Shown here: positions 24,582 to 35,539 of the stretch, piece after piece
Numbering within the stretch: the first letter of the stretch is position 1
Layout of the letters: each line of letters starts with the position of its first letter
From: Lathyrus oleraceus
Lineage: Eukaryota > Streptophyta > Magnoliopsida > Fabales > Fabaceae
Length of the DNA: 64,000 bases
NCBI RefSeq assembly: GCF_024323335.1
Contig: NC_066585.1
Coordinates: 536,742,769-536,806,768, forward strand
Reading direction: 5' to 3'
Notes under the pieces: model-generated
Told to the model about the DNA's origin: nothing
What the model saw: the letters and a program-made list of their open reading frames with translations, nothing else
Databases searched by the model: none
Position numbers and translations under genes: made by a program

Positions 24582-27500
24582 GGAGATTTTTTAATGCACC
24601 TTATGTTTTACTTACACACCATACAAAAATATTAAAATGTCCTTAGATTTCAGAGATGCATTTCGGAACGTATCAAATTCTGTTTGAACGTTAAAATATT
24701 TCGAAGATGCATCTTCGTTTATTTTACGGAATTATATTTCCATAACGTATCAAAACAAAATGTTTCATGTTATGTTTTGTTTGTGTATTAAGATGAAGAA
24801 TTATTAGCGTTATGTTATTTGACGAGATTTAAACTATACAATCGCTATACAAAAAATGACGTTCATAAATCCAAATGGTCCAAAAATGTCATATATAAAT
24901 AAAAGATCAATAAATGTCAAAAAAGTCGAGAACAACGATAAAGTAACATGTGTTAAAATAAAATATAATTCATAATGCTACTACTATATACTGGTGCACT
25001 ACTGTGTATATCAGACATCATCTCCTCTGCCCACTCTGTCTCCAAGGACTCCTCGACCAATAATCTCCCCGCCCTATGACGTTGTCTCTGATACATCAAT
25101 GCTCCAAGTGCCTCCGTCATGATGGCATCTAGGACTTGCCTCACATCAGACTAATCAGGGAAGATACATATGTCAATGCATATCTGTCCAATCTTCACAA
25201 TACGATGACATCTAGGTAAGACATTCTCAGTATGATCTATCTGTGTTTACTCCTCCTCTAGTAATTCCTAATGATTGGCTTCGGTGGGTCTCTTGGAGCA
25301 GCCTGCACCACATACAAATGGGACACCCTTAAGAACCATCTGATGTATTCGTCAACGTAGCTCCATTCGTTCAAGGCTCTGGTACTTCGTGCCTCCAACG
25401 GTATCAGATGACTCTCATAATCATCAAACATGTCATCCATCTCTTTGTGTCATAGCAGGAGGAGCAAATACAGTAGGGTATCTGAGAATAGTCTGAGTGT
25501 AGTCAAACTGCCGCATGACGCGCCCGGGCAGATGAGGAGTAATGAGACGTGGTGAACCATCCAAAGTATATCATTATCTCGTGAAATGGTCGTGTCTCAC
25601 GGTGATGGACATAGTTTTTGAAGTGCATTGCCCTCAACAACCAAACAACTCAGTCTCTCGGTTCTCTTTGAGTGAGGCAAATGCAATAGCACACAACATA
25701 TCCTCAAAGTAAGTCGGTACACTCGTCCAGTCGGAGATGCGCGGGAACTGTTGGAGGATCCAAGCCTGAAAAGTTTGGAACCCACGAATCATAAGTAATG
25801 GTGTTGTAAAGATGAAATGAAAATGACATAGAAAAAAACCAATAAATATTACTGTCAATAATGTGATGTTGTTTGTGACCTAATTCGTCTTCCACCTACA
25901 ACCCTCTGATAACTTCGAGTAGAAGTAGAGTAAACAAGCGGCCCTAGTTGTACTCATGGATCTTCTCGAAATCTTGAAAGTATCGCAGATAGACGACATC
26001 TATATAAGTGACACTCTTGTCTAAAAAAATCGCAGTGTCAACCAAATATAACAAGTATGCTCTCACAACATACGCTTTATGGAGCCCTACCTGCTCGTCA
26101 TCACCTGTAGGCTAATGTTATATCTGGAGCTCTTGTGTATATACCTTTTTCAAGTATTCAAATTTAGCATGACCCCCCCTAGTTCTATCCAATTCCTCTC
26201 CCCCCCCCGCATGGGTCAGCCCCGAGATAATCTATCATCATCTGGAGTGCCTCGTCTTTGGTATCCTCCAATGATCTAGAAGTGTCCCCCTGATCGGAAG
26301 ATGTAGCAAACACGACACATTGTCGAGTGTGATAGACACCTCACAAAGTGGAAAAGTAAATGACAAGGTCTCTAAGTGTCATCTCTCCATGAATGCATTA
26401 AGCATCCCGTGGTTGACCATAATATAACCGGTCATGCATAAGTCCTTCAGGTCAGATAAGGATAAAGCAACCTGAAACCAATCTCATTCGGCCGAGACAA
26501 GCTAGTAATCTTTCGCCTGTGGTTAATAAACTTCAGCAGATCATGGTCCTCAAAAAAATAAAAATCAATGTCACAAACTTATCAATTAAAATAAAAGTAA
26601 ATTAATAATAATGAGTCTAACTAATGCTGCCTCCTTGTCCCAAATATGTCTGGCAGTATGATATGCATACAGAGGCAGTAATGAAAAGTATACATGGTCT
26701 CCTCCAAATACCTATGGCTCAGCATCCGCAACAGTCTCACTCTTCGGAGGTGGCAATGGTTCAGCAGCATCAGCAGGAGGAGGTGGTAGTGGTGCCTCCG
26801 GTACCACTTGTGACTCGGGTATCTCAGGTGCCTGAATAAGTAAAACTTGATGCCTACAAAAGGATGGAGAGAGTGATGTGTCGGTAGGTAAAACCTGTCC
26901 CCCACAGGTATAAGAAGACGGAGAAGCACGAGCCCCAGAAGTAGATAGTTCTGCATGGCCAGAGGGACTAAGAGCATCTGAAATCTGCTGACTCTTCTCC
27001 CGATGCACTACTGCGTGTTGTGCAACCCTCATGTGCCTCAGTTTATCGTGTCTATAAGCCATTATGCCTATAAGTTAAAGTAAAGTAGACAATTAGTGCA
27101 AACATACAATACCACAAGCAAGAAAAATAAATAAAAACTAACATAGAAAATTTCGGAGATGCATCTCCAGTTGCTGGAAAACTAAAACGTTGAAAAATTC
27201 TGGAGATGCATCTCTTGAATCTTCTACAACTCAGCAGTCGCGTCAATGGCGGCAATACAGACATAGAAACCAAAAAAATATTGCATTGATAGTCATTTTC
27301 AGTCAATATCATGTTATACACTATGTCTAAACTATCAATCATCTAATTTCTACTTATTTCCTAACTTAATCATCAATTTATACCCATTTACAGAAAAACT
27401 ATTCAAAACATCAAAAAACTTACAATTTTTCACTCTGCTTAAGTGTTGGATGATGTTTTTGATGTTGATTGAAGTTCTTCAAACTTTGGTTGCTTAATTT

Positions 27501-27766
27501 TAGATTCGGTGATGAAAAAAATTAAGAGAGTTTGAAGAGGTTTTGAGAAACATGAGAAATGAGAAAAAAGAAGGGTTCTGACACGATTTAAGCTCCAAAA
27601 TATTCTGAAAATGCATATTCGACATATGTTCGAAGATGTATCTCCGAAATACTTTAACGTTAATTTAGACTTGGGTGTATCTGAAGATACATCTCCGAAA
27701 TCTAGGGACATTTAAGTATTTTTGTATGGTGACTAAGAAATATATAAGATGCATTAAGAAATTTCC
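24582..27766 (-). mobile_element. MULE-like DNA transposon with long inverted repeats and a PMD gene
   Basis: Left end 24582-24717 and right end 27631-27766 are 136-bp inverted repeats. Shared blocks include TTAATGCAYCTTAT, CACCATACAAAAATA, AAATGTCC, AGATTTC, AACGTTAAARTATTTCG and the GATGCATCTTCG palindrome. Similarity is high with scattered substitutions. Between them is a decayed plant-mobile-domain gene on the minus strand; no transposase is present. Nine-bp target duplications are not clear (TCAATATTT and TTATATTTT are only loosely similar). Assignment to Mutator-like elements rests on the long repeats and the PMD cargo and is inferred; another TIR class is possible. Confidence 0.7.
24957..27062 (-). 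pseudogene. Plant mobile domain (PMD, MAIN-like) protein, decayed
   Basis: The minus-strand start at 27062 (MAYRHDKLRHMRVAQ) leads into a proline/serine-rich region, then, in another frame, YAYHTARHIWDKEAALVRLI (about 26710-26620). After an intron-like gap come DLLKFINHRRKITSLSRP, DLCMTGYIMVNHGMLNAFME and SITLDNVSCLLHLPIRGTLL (26560-26280), landmarks of PMD proteins, often annotated as 'serine/threonine-protein phosphatase 7 long form'. Later pieces are FQAWILQQFPRISDWTS with ENRETELFGC (about 25790-25630), WSYVDEYIRWFLRVSHLYVV (25440-25258) and a C-terminal stretch near 25140. TGA replaces the Trp of the conserved ERW motif and other stops and frameshifts occur, so it is a pseudogene. PMD proteins are nuclear factors linked to silencing and meristem maintenance in Arabidopsis; here it is transposon cargo. 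Confidence 0.7.
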
Positions 27767-28282
27767 TTATATTTTTATTAAATCGGTTTCGCAATTTCTG
27801 AAATTCACAACAACAATCAATCCCAAATCAATTTTACAAACTCTAAAGATTGAAAAATACAAATTTCAACCGTCCTTGATCTCCTTCCTACAAATTAGTG
27901 TTTATTTCAATCAATTATTCTTTAGATATAAATTTTTATTTTGAGCAAATCCTTATATAAAACTACATATAAAACTTCATATAGAGGAGCTTGATTTTAA
28001 ATTCTATGAAGAATATGTGCATTATTCCCATCAAAAGAAAATCACAAACCTCTCAATTTCCAAATACTTTTTTGAAACTTCGCAAAGTTAAATACCAGGA
28101 AATGACAAATGATCCATGAACCAGTGTCTCCTAGCGTTACACATGTAACCCTTATACACATTGAGTATGTGATTGAAACATCTCCTAAATTGCATGATTT
28201 TGTCAAAAATAATTGTTTTCTTTAAAGTGAGTTTCAGATGAGGTTAAAGATCTTTAAAATGAGTTTTGGATGAGGTTAAAGA
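27767..28282. other. AT-rich intergenic sequence
   Basis: No coding signal and no recognisable element. Confidence 0.55.
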
Positions 28283-28446
28283 TAATGTATTGTCAATGTA
28301 ATGTAAATAAGTATTACACTGAAATTCAATCAAAATATTTTATATTGTCAAATCATAACAATATTTTAAAAATAAAAATGTGATGTAGCAGGATACACGG
28401 ATCTCATTGATTGACAATGTAAAAATATTTTACACTATCAATGCAT
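28283..28446. mobile_element. MITE-like inverted-repeat element (~165 bp)
   Basis: The left part (TATTGTCAATGTAATGTAAA, then TATTACACTG) and right part (GATTGACAATG, then ATTTTACACTATCAATGC) are inverted copies, with ACACTG/TGTCAA words typical of common legume MITEs. No coding capacity. A similar fragment (ACACTGTCAGCGTAAAA) lies at 62556-62590. Confidence 0.5.
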
Positions 28447-28569
28447 ATTCTTTTTTCTTATTTCAGAATTGAACCAAACTAGTTTAATTTGGTTAGGTTT
28501 ATAAACAATGTGCACCCCATGTGTTTTTTACCATCTTGAAGACAATGATGAATTCATTTTCGGGTAACC

Positions 28570-30070
28570 ATTGTTAAGGCAACAAGAAATCATGATAACA
28601 GAAAAGTGATTATTTATCATAAGTGCGTTCTACCAACAAAAATTCTGAGAATTTTACTATTGAAGTATCTCTTACTTTCGTATATGGAGTTTTAACTTTA
28701 AAATACCTACGTGCCTGTCTATCCGCTTTCTCAAATATTGATGTGGAATAAAATATAAATTTATTATATTTTTATTTAATTTTAATTTTACTTTTAATTA
28801 TTTATAAAATATTTAAAGATAATAATATGAAAAATAATAAACTGAACCATATATATATAACAAGAAGAATTCAAAATTATGTACTAGTATAGACAAGTGA
28901 TGTTTCAATTAAGTGATATTTAGGGCAAGAAGAATTCAAAATCTTGTACATTAATCAACATAACACGTGTTGCATATTGGTTTTAAAAAATTAATTTTTT
29001 TTTCACTATAACTTATGTTTTTTTGTACAACTAAAATTTATATGCTTAATCACAGATTCGCCGTGATTGTTTGTTAGTGTAAATAAATTCATATTTATTT
29101 TCAAACATTTGATAATAATAAAAGATATGATATAGATATATTTTTTCAATATTTTTCTTTTCACCTATCTTACAACGAATTTGAAATTCATTTCTGTTAA
29201 ATACAATCTTATCACTTTACTTTAAAGTCAATTTTAAATTAAAATGTATTTTTTATAACTATTTAAATGTGACTTTAATCACTATGTTTATAACGGTTTT
29301 GATTTTTAGTTTCAATAAGTTTTGTTGTTTTAATCTCTACAAAATAAAATTAAAAAAATATATATTATTTTTATTTTTTGATATCATAATTATTAGATCA
29401 CGTATGATATCTCTGAAATTACAAATAATTATTTTTGAATTAGTATACATTCAATTTAAAAGATTTTTTTTGTTGTAAATTATTAATCATTATAGTAATA
29501 ATTTTGAGTGTGTTTTAAAATAACAAGAAAATATTCAAGTGAAGATTAATTTTTGAATTCAAAAATAGACAATATTTATGAAGTGTTGCATTATGTTTAA
29601 ATTCAGATATAAACAACATTTCTGTAGTGTTGCAGTAGATTTGAAATTTATAATTTCTTATCTCATATTATATGTGCATGCTAATATGAAAAAAAAATTA
29701 TTTCTTGATCATTTTGATATTAAAAGTAATTTATATTTCTTTTTACTATTCAAAGTTGACAAATATTTATGAAAAAAGTTATAGAAAATATTAATGATTT
29801 TGGTTAATTATTTATTTTCTAATGTGATTCTTATATGGATATAAAATAAAACATTATTAAATATGAAGTTAAGAAATATAATTCATTATGTACATGTTAG
29901 TTATGCAACAAAATATTTATTTTAAGAGAATATAAATAAATGGGTATTAGTTAATATGAAATGATTTTTATGTTTTAAACCTCTTTATACCTCTTTATAA
30001 AATAAAAGTTATAATTATGATTGTCAATTGCTATAAATATTTAATATATTGAATATATTTTGGATATATT
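28570..30070. repeat. Left copy of a direct repeat flanking the uS17m gene
   Basis: 28578-28707 matches 34567-34697 (GGCAACAAGAAAYCATGATA, GTGATTATTTATCATAARTG). 29310-30060 matches 34780-35440 in the same order and orientation, with indels. 29473-29645 is a fragment of the copia LTR seen at 37836-38000 (TGTTGTAA, TTGAGTGTGTT, AACAAGAAAATATTC). Otherwise A+T-rich without genes. Confidence 0.7.
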
Positions 30071-30159
30071 AAAGTATAAGTTTACTATTTTCAAAAATTA
30101 TGATACATTTTACTATTTTCCTGTAAGGAGAAATCCTCAAATACCAATACCAAGCCCAA

Positions 30160-30336
30160 TCCATTTCCTTTCCAACAGGCCCATCAAGTCAGTTCCATCA
30201 AACAAGAAAAAATGAATCCAGCCGCAGCCGCTTAGGTGTATCAGAAACAAGTTGGAGTCGCCGAACTGAATCAACTCATCGGAAACTCGCCGAACTGAAT
30301 CAACTCATCGGAAACGCAGCCAAAAACCGCCACAAA
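30160..30336 (+). promoter_or_regulatory. uS17m 5' leader with a seven-codon upstream ORF
   Basis: Upstream of the uS17m start lies a GC-richer leader with ATGAATCCAGCCGCAGCCGC then TTAG (30211-30234), a complete ORF for MNPAAAA. The sequence CAG|GTTTTTATT at 30335-30340 could be the donor of a 5' UTR intron ending before the ATG at 30660. A ~30-bp block (CGCCGAACTGAATCAACTCA) is tandemly doubled at 30256-30315. The same leader occurs once more at 24078-24232 with the uORF preserved. Transcription limits are inferred. Confidence 0.5.
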
Positions 30337-30659
30337 CAGTGACAAATCCTTTCAGGTTTTTATTGTTTGTTGCTTTTTCGTTTTTTCTTCACGCCGCATT
30401 GAGATTTCGCATTAAAGAAGGGCAAATTGACAGAATAGTTCAGTATTTAAAACCTTCACAATCTAAATTTTTGTACCGTTACGATTATTTGATTTTTAGG
30501 AGAATAGTAGTTAAACCTGGTAACAATTATTTGTGATTAATATATTTTTTTCTTGGAAATTGACTTGTGATAGTGTGAGATTTTATTTGCTACTAGTTTG
30601 TTTTTACTGATACAAATGAATCTGAATTAGGGTTTGTTGGGATTAGGAGATAGGAGAAA

Positions 30660-31697
30660 ATGAAGCAAGTAGTAGGAATGGTGGTTTCGAATAAAATGCA
30701 GAAGTCGGTTGTGGTGGCAGTGGATAGATTATTTCACCACACGGTGTTCAACAGATATGTTAAGCGCACTTCAAAGTTCATGGCTCACGACGAGAACAAT
30801 CTTTGTAATATCGGTGACAGGGTTAGTATTTGTAAAGTTATGTCTATTGATTTGATTGTATAGTGTTGTTGAATAGTGGGTATAACGATGTTATCGATTT
30901 TAAAAATTACTATTGTTTGTAATAGGGATATGTAGTACAAAATGTTTTCTGATAGCCTGATAGCCGCTATTACGGAATATAGACAAACCGCTTTTTTTTT
31001 GTGATCCAGGATTGATAACATTTTCTTGTACTACAAAGTGTCAACAAGTATATGTTTCAAAAGGATGTCATGGTTTTAAATTGCAGTTGCGGGTGTTGCG
31101 ATTGCGGCTGTTGCATTGTGAATTTTTATTGAAAGATGTTCGAAATACATGGTGAAAAAGCACTTAAGTTAAGACTTTTTATTTCATCATAAGTAAATTG
31201 AGTCATAGGGTTTTGAAATTTTGATTTTTGAACTTTTGATGAAAATACTTGAAGAAATATTGGGGAAATTGTCTGATGTGGTTTCTAATATGATTGGACA
31301 TTTGATTTTGAATCACATTGCAATTGCGGTCCTATACGGTTGCAGAAGCTACTGCATCAGCAATATTGCAGCCACATGCGGTTGCGGAAGTTACCGCATC
31401 AGCAATATTGCAGCCCCAATTGTGGTTGCGGACTACAATTTAAAACCACGGATGTTATAATTTGAGACAGATGGAGTTCAATTTTGGATTGGCTGTGTTC
31501 TTGGTTTTGCAAGAAAACTAAACAAGTGTATGTTTTGATGGTTCTTATTTCAGGTTCGATTGGATTCTTCTAGGCCTTTGAGCAAGCGTAAACATTGGGT
31601 GGTTGCTGAAATTCTCAAGAAAGCACGCATATATGTTCCTCCTTCGGCACCGGTGTCTGAGAATGTGAGCTCCGGAGGACCTACATCTACATCATGA
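30660..31697 (+). CDS. RPS17: Mitochondrial small-subunit ribosomal protein uS17m
   Basis: Two exons, 30660-30821 and 31554-31697, joined by a 732-bp GT-AG intron (G|GTTAGT ... TTTCAG|G), give a 101-residue protein. It is an S17-type OB-fold protein that binds small-subunit rRNA. Landmarks: [20 protein letters not shown] (N-terminal strand), [41 protein letters not shown] and [17 protein letters not shown]. The sequence and absence of a plastid transit peptide match the plant mitochondrial-type S17 genes (for example the Arabidopsis EMB1129 class) rather than the chloroplast form. The C-terminal tail ([16 protein letters not shown]) is low-complexity. No defects are seen; it is a probable essential housekeeping gene in a repeat-rich setting. 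Confidence 0.92.
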
Positions 31698-32480
31698 ATT
31701 GGTTAAAGGTATTAATAAGTTTATCTCGGCTGCTAGATTTATGCAGTTTCTAAATGTTGGTGTGTGGAAGTGGAGTGTGTAATGAAGTTTAGGTGAGTGA
31801 AACCACTTTAGTCTAGTACATATAATTGACAATATGGTATATGATACTGTGTTTTCAGTAGTAACTTATAACTATAAGTTTGCATGCTTTTGCTACTTGA
31901 ATTTTCCCATGCTATTGTGCTGGCAAAATAACTCAATAATGGAAATGCTAATTTTTATGGCAGGAGGAATTTTAATGTGACATGTTCCAAGGTTGATTAG
32001 CTGTTTGTTGATGGGTTAGAACTTAGAATCAGTCTTCTGCAATTTCACGTGATTTTTGAATTCTTATTAGACGTCGAGATGCTATGTGCGATCTTTATTG
32101 CCATCTGTGCAAATGAATTATAGTGTAGGATGATTACAAAAAGGTTTGTATGTCTGCAGATTTCAAATTTTCATAATAATTGATAAGATGTTTACATGCG
32201 TTATCGTATTGCATTTTCTTTTAATTTCTCAACAAGGATGAAAAGACCTTAACTTTTGAATTTTGCTATGCTTTAGTGCCTCTATTTGAAAACTCTAACC
32301 GGCATAGATCAGATAATGGGCAATTGTAGTTTGCCTAAATTCCACCATAGCTGCTATTTGTTATTTGACAAAACTTATCACAACTAAAGAAAGCACAAAT
32401 TGGAAGAAGCAAATTGAGATGAATAACGAATTCTATATAGTGATGAATGCTAACCTTAGTCAACTAGTGTTACAGATGTA
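31698..32480. other. 3' flank of uS17m gene
   Basis: Non-coding; the first few hundred bases may include the 3' UTR. No element recognised. Confidence 0.5.
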
Positions 32481-32499
32481 GATAGAATAGGACTAGATA

Positions 32500-33340
32500 G
32501 AATAGGACTGTTCATGGTTCAGTTATGTAAGAATAAGAAAACTGAACCGAATCATAAGAGTTCAGAAGAACCAAACCAAACTGTTATAGTTTTTTTTCCT
32601 GAATCAAACTAAACCGAGTTAATAGTTCGGTGAACCAATTCTTAGTTTTGAACCAAACTGAGTTAATAGTTCGGTGAACCAATTCTTAGTTTTGAACCAA
32701 ACTGAACTGCTATTAAACCCTTTTTCCCGAATTGTACTGTTTTTATGGTGAACCAAACTGTTATATCTTTTTTCTAAATTTTTTTAATAACTACCGAATT
32801 CATGTTGTTTGAACTACTTGTTCAGTGGCCAGTGAATGAATTTGTGGGGAGTATTTTTCAGTTTCATTGTTTCAATTGTTTCAATTGTTTCAATTGTTTC
32901 AATTTTCATTGCCAACATGATAATGAAACCAATCTTTGATTTCAAAAATAAAGGTAATGATTAAAGTGAAACTGATTGGAAAAATGGTCAAGAAGAATTA
33001 CATTGAAGAATTCAGCAAAACTCTTTACTCTCACATTACCCTTTTATTTGTATACACGGCTCTCTAAAGTTCATTTGTCGCTTTAAGGCTCTCTAAAGTT
33101 CATTTGTCGCTTTAAAAACTGAGTCTGAGAGGTTATTTGCAGTTCAGTTCTTACAGTTTGGTTGAGTTATTTCCAGTTTGGTTCTGGTCAGTAAACTATG
33201 GGAAATAATAGTTTGGTTGGCAAATTATCAAAATTGGTTTGATTAATTTCAAGACAGGTTGGTTCAGTTTGGCAGTTTAGTTTGTTTAGTTTTGTTCTTC
33301 TTTGAGGTTATTTTGACCCGGCCTAGATGTAGATATCTAG
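32500..33340. repeat. Fold-back region with AACCAAACTG / CAGTTTGGTT words
   Basis: The left half is rich in GAACCAAACTGA (about 32560-32760, including a 54-bp tandem doublet with GTTCGGTGAACCAATTCTTA). The right half (33150-33290) is rich in the complements (CAGTTTGGTTGAG, CAGTTTGGTTCTGG, GGTTCAGTTTGG). So the region could fold into an imperfect hairpin. It also contains TTTCAATTG x4 (32868-32902) and a doublet of GGCTCTCTAAAGTTCATTTG (33059-33117). Looks like a non-coding inverted-repeat element; class unknown. Confidence 0.45.
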
Positions 33341-33354
33341 TTCTATGTAGGGGT

Positions 33355-33780
33355 GTGAAAAAAATGAATTTTTTAATGCATCATATATATTACTTAGGCA
33401 CCGCATGAAAATATTAAAATGTTATAAATTTCGGAAATGCATCTCCGAAGATATCTCATACCCATATAATTCATTCGGTTTTGAGTCACGTCCTAATTTT
33501 ATGACTTAAATTATTCCGGAAATGTATTTCATGTCTTTGGAAATGTATCTCCGAACATATCTCATACCCATACAATTCATTCGGTTTTGAGTCACGTCCT
33601 AATTTTATGACTTAAATTATTCCGGAAATGTATTTCATGTCTTTGGAAATGTATCTCCGAACATATCTCATACCCATACAATTCATTCGGTTTTGAGTCA
33701 CGTCCTAATTTTATGACTTAAATTATTCCGGAAATGTATTTCGTGTCTTTGGAAATATAATTCTAGAACTCACAAAAACA
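33355..33780. mobile_element. Terminal fragment of the GGAGATGCATCTCC element family, with 106-bp tandem repeats
   Basis: 33370-33448 resembles the terminal repeat at 24582-24700 (TTTTTTAATGCATCATATAT, then AAATATTAAAATG, then ATTTCGGAAATGCATCTCCG). It is followed by about three 106-bp units starting at 33451, 33557 and 33663 (ATATCTCATACCCATA, TCATTCGGTTTTGAGTCACG, CCTAATTTTATGACTTAAAT). No matching right end is recognised. Confidence 0.65.
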
Positions 33781-33789
33781 TTTCCAAAC

Positions 33790-34560
33790 ATTACTTGTAT
33801 AATCCATAAGTAACTTCAAGTATTTTTTTTTTAAAATTCCTCGTCTCTGTTCTTTAAGGATTCAAGTTATATTTTTGTTTGATGTATTTTTCATCACATT
33901 TAGCTAGATGCATCTAACCTACGATATTTTCAACAAAACATTGTCCAAAGATTAATTAAAAAAAACAAAAAAAAAAGTGAAGAGCAATTATAAATATCCT
34001 TTGTTTTTTTTGATAGAAATTTGATAAATTATATGCACAATTGTAGTGATTAATCTTTTGAATTAAAGAGAATTATAATAAATTATAAAATTTTCTCTAA
34101 GAAAAAATTAACATTGTGACTAATCTTTGATTTATAAGAGAAACATTATTTTAATTTGGCTGGGTGAATTTAATGTGTCTTCTTTTGAAACATGGGGAAA
34201 AGTATTATGGACATATTAAAGTTCTATGCTATGAATCATTGCCAAATTTGTTTACACATAGAATTCAAACAGTTTGTGCTGTTCTACCTTTTTTTTATTG
34301 TGGCTTTGTTAATTAGCTTGTAAGTTTGTTGTCCATGATTAAGACGGAGATGCAAATTATTATTTATAGTTCCACTAAAAGATTGAACAATTATAGCAAA
34401 AGAAGGTTTGAATCTCCATTACCCAATCACGTGAAGGAACCAATGGCTTTAATTGCAGTAAAACGTACGGTATAAACGAAGTGTTCATGATGGTATTATG
34501 GCCCTTTTAATTTGAGTGAGAAAGTGCTGGTGGTTGGTTGTAGAAAAGGATTGTATTTGG
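33790..34560. other. AT-rich intergenic sequence
   Basis: No gene or recognised element. Confidence 0.5.
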
Positions 34561-35440
34561 CATTAGGTTAAGGCAACAAGAAACCATGATAACAGAAAAG
34601 TGATTATTTATCATAAATGCGTTCTACCAACAAAAATTCTGAAAACTTTACCGTTGAAGTATCTCTTCTTTTGTATATGGAATTTTAGCTTTAAAATAAG
34701 GTCACAAAACGTTAATAATAAAATTATATTATATTATTTTGATTATTTAAAATAGGATGAAATGAAATTAAGTGTATTTTGTTGTTTTAATCTACAAAAT
34801 AAAATAAAAATATATATATTATTTTTAGTTTTTGACATCAGAATTATTAAACCACGTGACAAAATTTTATTGGATCACATATGAATTTAAACTGTTTTTA
34901 AAAATAATTATTAACCATTAATAATATTTTTGAATTTGTTTACATTGAATTTAAACCGTTTTTTTAAAATTATTAACCATTAATAATATTAAATGTGTTC
35001 TAACAACATTTATGGAGTGTTGTAGTAGATTTGAATTCAGATATAGACAAGTTGCAATAGATTTGAAATTTGAATTTTTTTATCTCATATTATATGTGCA
35101 TACTAATATGAAAAAAAATATTTTTTGATCGTTTTGATATTAAAAGTAATTTGTAAAACAAATGTTTATGATTTGTTCATTGTTTATTTTTTAATGTGAT
35201 TCTTATATGGATATAAAATAGAATATTGTTAGACATGAAGTTAAGAAATATAATTCATTATGCATATGTTAGTTATGCAATAAAATATTTATTTTAAGGG
35301 AATATAAATAAATGGGTGTTGGTTAATATAGATATGACTTTTATGTTTTAAACCTCTTCATAAAATAAAAGTTATGATCATGATTGTCGATTGCTATAAA
35401 TATTTAATGCATTGAATATATTTTAAATATATTGAAGTAG
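34560..35440. repeat. Right copy of the direct repeat flanking uS17m
   Basis: Same order and orientation as 28570-30070 but shorter because of internal deletions; substitutions are scattered throughout. It runs up to the decayed copia element. Confidence 0.7.
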
Positions 35441-35539
35441 AAGTGTAATCTCAAAGTAAAATGATTATTATTAAACATTTTATTAACAATGGAAGAATGA
35501 TATAAAATTTGTTGTGTCACGAAGTCCTTATGTCATATA

